Assembly (NCBI RefSeq): GCF_003339505.1
Contig: NZ_QPIW01000005.1
Coordinates: 62,001 to 126,000 of the forward strand
Source of the DNA: Runella aurantiaca
Lineage (GTDB): Bacteria; Bacteroidota; Bacteroidia; Cytophagales; Spirosomataceae
Direction: 5' to 3'
DNA: 64,000 bases
The notes beneath the pieces are model-generated. The model saw nothing but the letters and a program-made list of their open reading frames with translations. It was not told where the DNA came from and made no database searches. Each line of letters begins with the position of its first letter. Position 1 is the stretch's first letter. Shown here in pieces: positions 61,402 through 64,000 of the stretch. Made by a program: the position numbers and the translations under genes.

Positions 61402-62748
61402 ATGGAAACTAATAGAAGAGAGTTTCTTAAGACCTCCAGCCTTTTTACGGGGGGAGCGTTATTGAGCAGTTTGCCTTTTTCATCGTATGGCTACCATAAC
61501 TCTGCCGACGACACCATCAAAATCGCGCTTATTGGCTGCGGTGGTCGTGGGTCGGGAGCAGCCGCGCAAGCCTTGAGTACAACTCAAAACGTAAAATTGG
61601 TAGCGATGGCCGATGCCTTCGCTGACCGATTGGATGGTGCCTACAACGCCCTCACCAAACGTAAATACAAAGACGCCGCAGGTGCTGAAATTGATGTAAA
61701 ATCAAAAGTTGATGTTCCTCAAGATCGCAGATTCGTAGGTTTTGACGCTTATAAGCAAGCCATCGCTCTGGCCGATGTAGTGATTTTGGCAACGCCTCCG
61801 GGTTTTCGTCCAATGCACTTTGAAGAAGCAGTAAGACAAAACAAGCACATTTTTATGGAAAAACCCGTGGCGACTGATGGCCCCGGAATCCGGAGAGTAC
61901 TTGCCGCCGCCGAAGAAGCCAAACGTAACAAACTCAACGTTGTAGTGGGTCTGCAACGCCATTATCAACGTAATTACCGCGAAGCCATGGACCGTATTCA
62001 TGACGGCAAAATTGGCGACATCGTGGGTGGTAGCGTGTATTGGGTGTCAGGCGGTGTATGGAACCACCCCCGCAAAGCTGGCCAAACCGAAATGGAATAT
62101 CAAATGCGTAACTGGTACTATTTCAACTGGTTGTGCGGTGACCATATTACTGAGCAGCACGTTCACAACATCGACGTAGCCAACTGGGCAAAGCAGGGTT
62201 ATCCAGTATCTGCTCAGGGAACGGGCGGACGTCAGATTCGTGCGGGCAAAGAGTTTGGCGAAATTTTTGACCACCACATTGTTGACTTTACCTACGCCGA
62301 CGGAACGCTTATCAACAGCCAGTGCCGTCACTATGAAGGAACGTACAGCAAAGTAGACGAGCAGTTTTTAGGAACCAAAGGTCGTATCGATAGCTTTAAC
62401 GGCAACAATACCGTCCTTAAATCTTACAAAGGCAACAAGGTAATTTACGGACACGAAGGCAAAGGAGATCGTAACCCTTACCAAGTAGAGCACGACGAAC
62501 TGTTTGCGGCCATTGCCAAAGGTGAATATAAATTTGCCGATGCCGAAAACGGCGCTAAAAGTACCCTGACTTCCATCATGGGTCGTATGGCGACGTATTC
62601 GGGCAAATTGGTTAAATGGGAAGATGCACTCAATTCAAACATCAGCCTATTCCCCGAAAAACTAGCTTGGGATGCCCTTCCTAAGTTGCTTCCGGGTTCT
62701 GATGGCTTCTATCCTGTAGCTGTACCGGGCAAGAGCATTGTTGTTTAG
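61402..62748 (+). CDS. Tat-exported Gfo/Idh/MocA-family oxidoreductase
   Basis: The 448-residue product begins METNRREFLKTSS, a Tat signal with the RR motif and a following hydrophobic stretch. The NAD(P)-binding Rossmann motif IALIGCGGRGSGAAAQAL follows at about 41-58, then VKLVAMADAF, a FMEKPVATDG lysine motif and the substrate domain with GDHITEQHVHNID. This family reduces or oxidises sugars and their derivatives. Export by Tat with a bound cofactor is common in Bacteroidota members. A perfect 21-bp hairpin terminator follows. Confidence 0.9.
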   Translation: METNRREFLKTSSLFTGGALLSSLPFSSYGYHNSADDTIKIALIGCGGRGSGAAAQALSTTQNVKLVAMADAFADRLDGAYNALTKRKYKDAAGAEIDVKSKVDVPQDRRFVGFDAYKQAIALADVVILATPPGFRPMHFEEAVRQNKHIFMEKPVATDGPGIRRVLAAAEEAKRNKLNVVVGLQRHYQRNYREAMDRIHDGKIGDIVGGSVYWVSGGVWNHPRKAGQTEMEYQMRNWYYFNWLCGDHITEQHVHNIDVANWAKQGYPVSAQGTGGRQIRAGKEFGEIFDHHIVDFTYADGTLINSQCRHYEGTYSKVDEQFLGTKGRIDSFNGNNTVLKSYKGNKVIYGHEGKGDRNPYQVEHDELFAAIAKGEYKFADAENGAKSTLTSIMGRMATYSGKLVKWEDALNSNISLFPEKLAWDALPKLLPGSDGFYPVAVPGKSIVV

Positions 62749-62765
62749 TCTTTTATTATTTCAGG

Positions 62766-62810
62766 TATAAAAAAACAGTTCATAGTCAGACTATGAACTG
62801 TTTTTTTATA
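62766..62810. terminator. Bidirectional Rho-independent terminator
   Basis: A perfect 21-bp stem (62766-62786 with 62790-62810) and a CAG loop lie between the convergent genes, with A and T runs in the arms that end both transcripts. Confidence 0.9.
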
Positions 62811-62827
62811 CGGTAGTTACGCTTCAA

Positions 62828-64000
62828 TTATTCCCCTTTCAACACTTTCAGTATTCTGTTGGGGTATTCTGGATGATGCACTTGAAGCAGATACAATCCT
62901 CTATCTAACCCACCAGAATTGATGCCAATGGTAGCCCGCTGGCCTTCCCAAAGTACATCATTGAGCGGAATTCTTTGTCCCGAAAGGTTAAGCAACGAAA
63001 ACGATGTCGTAGCTGGCTCATAGTCAAGAGGGACTGTCATTTTGAATGAATCTCTGAAAGGATTGGGGTAAGGTGCCCACAAAACCTCTTCTCCTCCAAA
63101 ACTACCACCGCCGCCGCCATTGGTTATTTCAAACTGAATTTTTGATTCGGCCACCACCTGACCGCTTTTGAGCGCTTTGGCCGACAAGGTATAAATTCCA
63201 CCAATTGAGCCAAAACCCCCATTGTCATCAAACACTGCATATGGAGATGTCACATCAGTAAAAGTAACATCTATCGGACCTGTCATTGTAAATTGTATCC
63301 TGTCTATGGGAACATTGGCTTCCGCAAAAATATTGATAAAAGACGGAATTTGACTTAGGGCCATTTTGTCTTGATCACGCAGTGTTTGGACAAATCTCCG
63401 TGAAGATGAACCACCTGCTTTATATAAGCTAAATACCACTGAAGGCGGTGAAGTATCAATTACTTTTAAGTTAAAATAAGCTTCAACTGCCGCCCCCTGA
63501 CTGTCGATGGCCCGCACCATAATGGTAAATGAGCCCGCTACGGTAGGGGTTCCGCTTATTTTACCGCCCACATAAGTAAGCCCCGCTGGCAATCCCCGCA
63601 CCACAATCCCCGACAAAAATCCATCGGGTTCGTAGAACGTACTCACCGGAACGGTAAATGTATAAGGTTCTCCAAGGGTAATGGTTTGGTCTTCAATAGC
63701 GGCAACAACCGTCGGTGGGATATTACCGTTAGCCAATCGGATTGTGAGCAAGAATGGGGTATCAACAAACGCTCCCTGAGGGTCATATCCGCGTGCGGTT
63801 ACTTTATACTCTCCACCTACCATTGGAGTTCCGAAAATAACACCTTTGTTATTACTCAAACCCGCTGGTAAATTAAGTGCCTCAACGGTTATTGCACCAC
63901 CTTCCGGATCTTTAAAAGCCTTGGTTGGTATCGTAAAGCTAAAATTCTGTCCAATCATCGTTGATTGTTTGGCAATGGCCTCGGCAACAACAGGCGGCAA
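62828..64000 (-). CDS. Partial T9SS-secreted protein with Ig-like repeats
   Basis: The open frame enters from the right edge without a start codon and gives the C-terminal 390 residues. It has two cadherin/He_PIG-type Ig-like repeats of about 90 residues (PEGGAITVEALNLPAGL ... GEYKVTARGYDPQG and EPDGFLSGIVVRGLPAGL ... GSFTIMVRAIDSQG), a further beta domain (about 210-300, with DVTSPYAVFDDNGG), and a T9SS sorting tail (about 310-390: LWAPYPNPFRDSFKMTVP ... LDRGLYLLQV). The full protein is probably a large surface or secreted protein; its N-terminal function lies outside the window. Confidence 0.85.
   Translation of the reverse strand: MPPVVAEAIAKQSTMIGQNFSFTIPTKAFKDPEGGAITVEALNLPAGLSNNKGVIFGTPMVGGEYKVTARGYDPQGAFVDTPFLLTIRLANGNIPPTVVAAIEDQTITLGEPYTFTVPVSTFYEPDGFLSGIVVRGLPAGLTYVGGKISGTPTVAGSFTIMVRAIDSQGAAVEAYFNLKVIDTSPPSVVFSLYKAGGSSSRRFVQTLRDQDKMALSQIPSFINIFAEANVPIDRIQFTMTGPIDVTFTDVTSPYAVFDDNGGFGSIGGIYTLSAKALKSGQVVAESKIQFEITNGGGGGSFGGEEVLWAPYPNPFRDSFKMTVPLDYEPATTSFSLLNLSGQRIPLNDVLWEGQRATIGINSGGLDRGLYLLQVHHPEYPNRILKVLKGE

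Overview
The window is a contiguous chromosomal stretch from a Bacteroidota bacterium, most likely a Cytophagales/Spirosomataceae (Runella-like) organism. This is inferred from a Bacteroidetes-type (subtype iii) type VI secretion system (T6SS), type IX secretion (T9SS) C-terminal sorting domains, DUF4403 and BlaR1/BlaI-type proteins, TAnnTTTG -7 promoter boxes, few Shine-Dalgarno sequences and a fused isobutyryl-CoA mutase. No species name can be read from the sequence alone.

1-14,800 (all minus strand) is the body of a T6SSiii locus. In transcription order it holds a zincin-like metalloprotease, the ClpV ATPase, an unrecognised beta-rich protein, an AvrRpt2-like papain-fold protease, a CHAP/NlpC-like cysteine hydrolase, the sheath pair TssB/TssC, a PAAR protein fused to a papain-like toxin with a small exported immunity candidate, Hcp, VgrG, TssE, TssF, TssG, and the start of a multi-pass membrane protein (possibly TssN) cut by the left edge. 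The tssB and CHAP-like genes share a conserved upstream block with the same spacing to a -7 box, which points to co-regulation of sheath and effectors. Strong hairpins follow hcp and tssC and could set the stoichiometry.

14,900-23,900 (minus) is a run of exported proteins: two unrecognised periplasmic proteins, an 802-residue TPR/beta-domain protein, a FadL/OmpP1-type outer-membrane barrel, a lipoprotein and a 1,032-residue Ig-like protein with a T9SS tail. 23,900-32,600 is a eukaryotic-like phospho-signalling module: a membrane-anchored PP2C phosphatase, two FHA proteins with cysteine-rich zinc-ribbon-like segments, two paralogous proline-rich membrane proteins sharing an unassigned Gly/Tyr/Trp-rich domain, an exported SUMF1-domain protein, a transmembrane Ser/Thr kinase and an M23-type peptidase without a signal peptide. 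Because it adjoins the T6SS, a threonine-phosphorylation control of secretion, as in other T6SS subtypes, is a reasonable hypothesis. This T6SS plus signalling neighbourhood is the best candidate for an under-described system here.

32,700-48,400 holds a CvfB-like S1 protein, a Tat-exported FAD oxidase, RidA, a MscS channel, an exported M20 amidohydrolase, a BlaR1/BlaI pair with operator-like repeats over its promoter, two paralogous LytTR regulators flanking a histidine kinase, an exported alpha/beta hydrolase and an OmpA-family protein. 48,400-64,000 is mostly housekeeping: RNase P RNA, DUF4403, a GH20 hexosaminidase, CsaA, PheA, RbfA, IcmF, a sugar dehydrogenase-like lipoprotein, a geranylgeranyl reductase-type flavoprotein, a second SUMF1 protein, a Tat-exported Gfo/Idh/MocA oxidoreductase and the C-terminal part of a T9SS cargo cut by the right edge. 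No tRNA, CRISPR array or insertion sequence was recognised.
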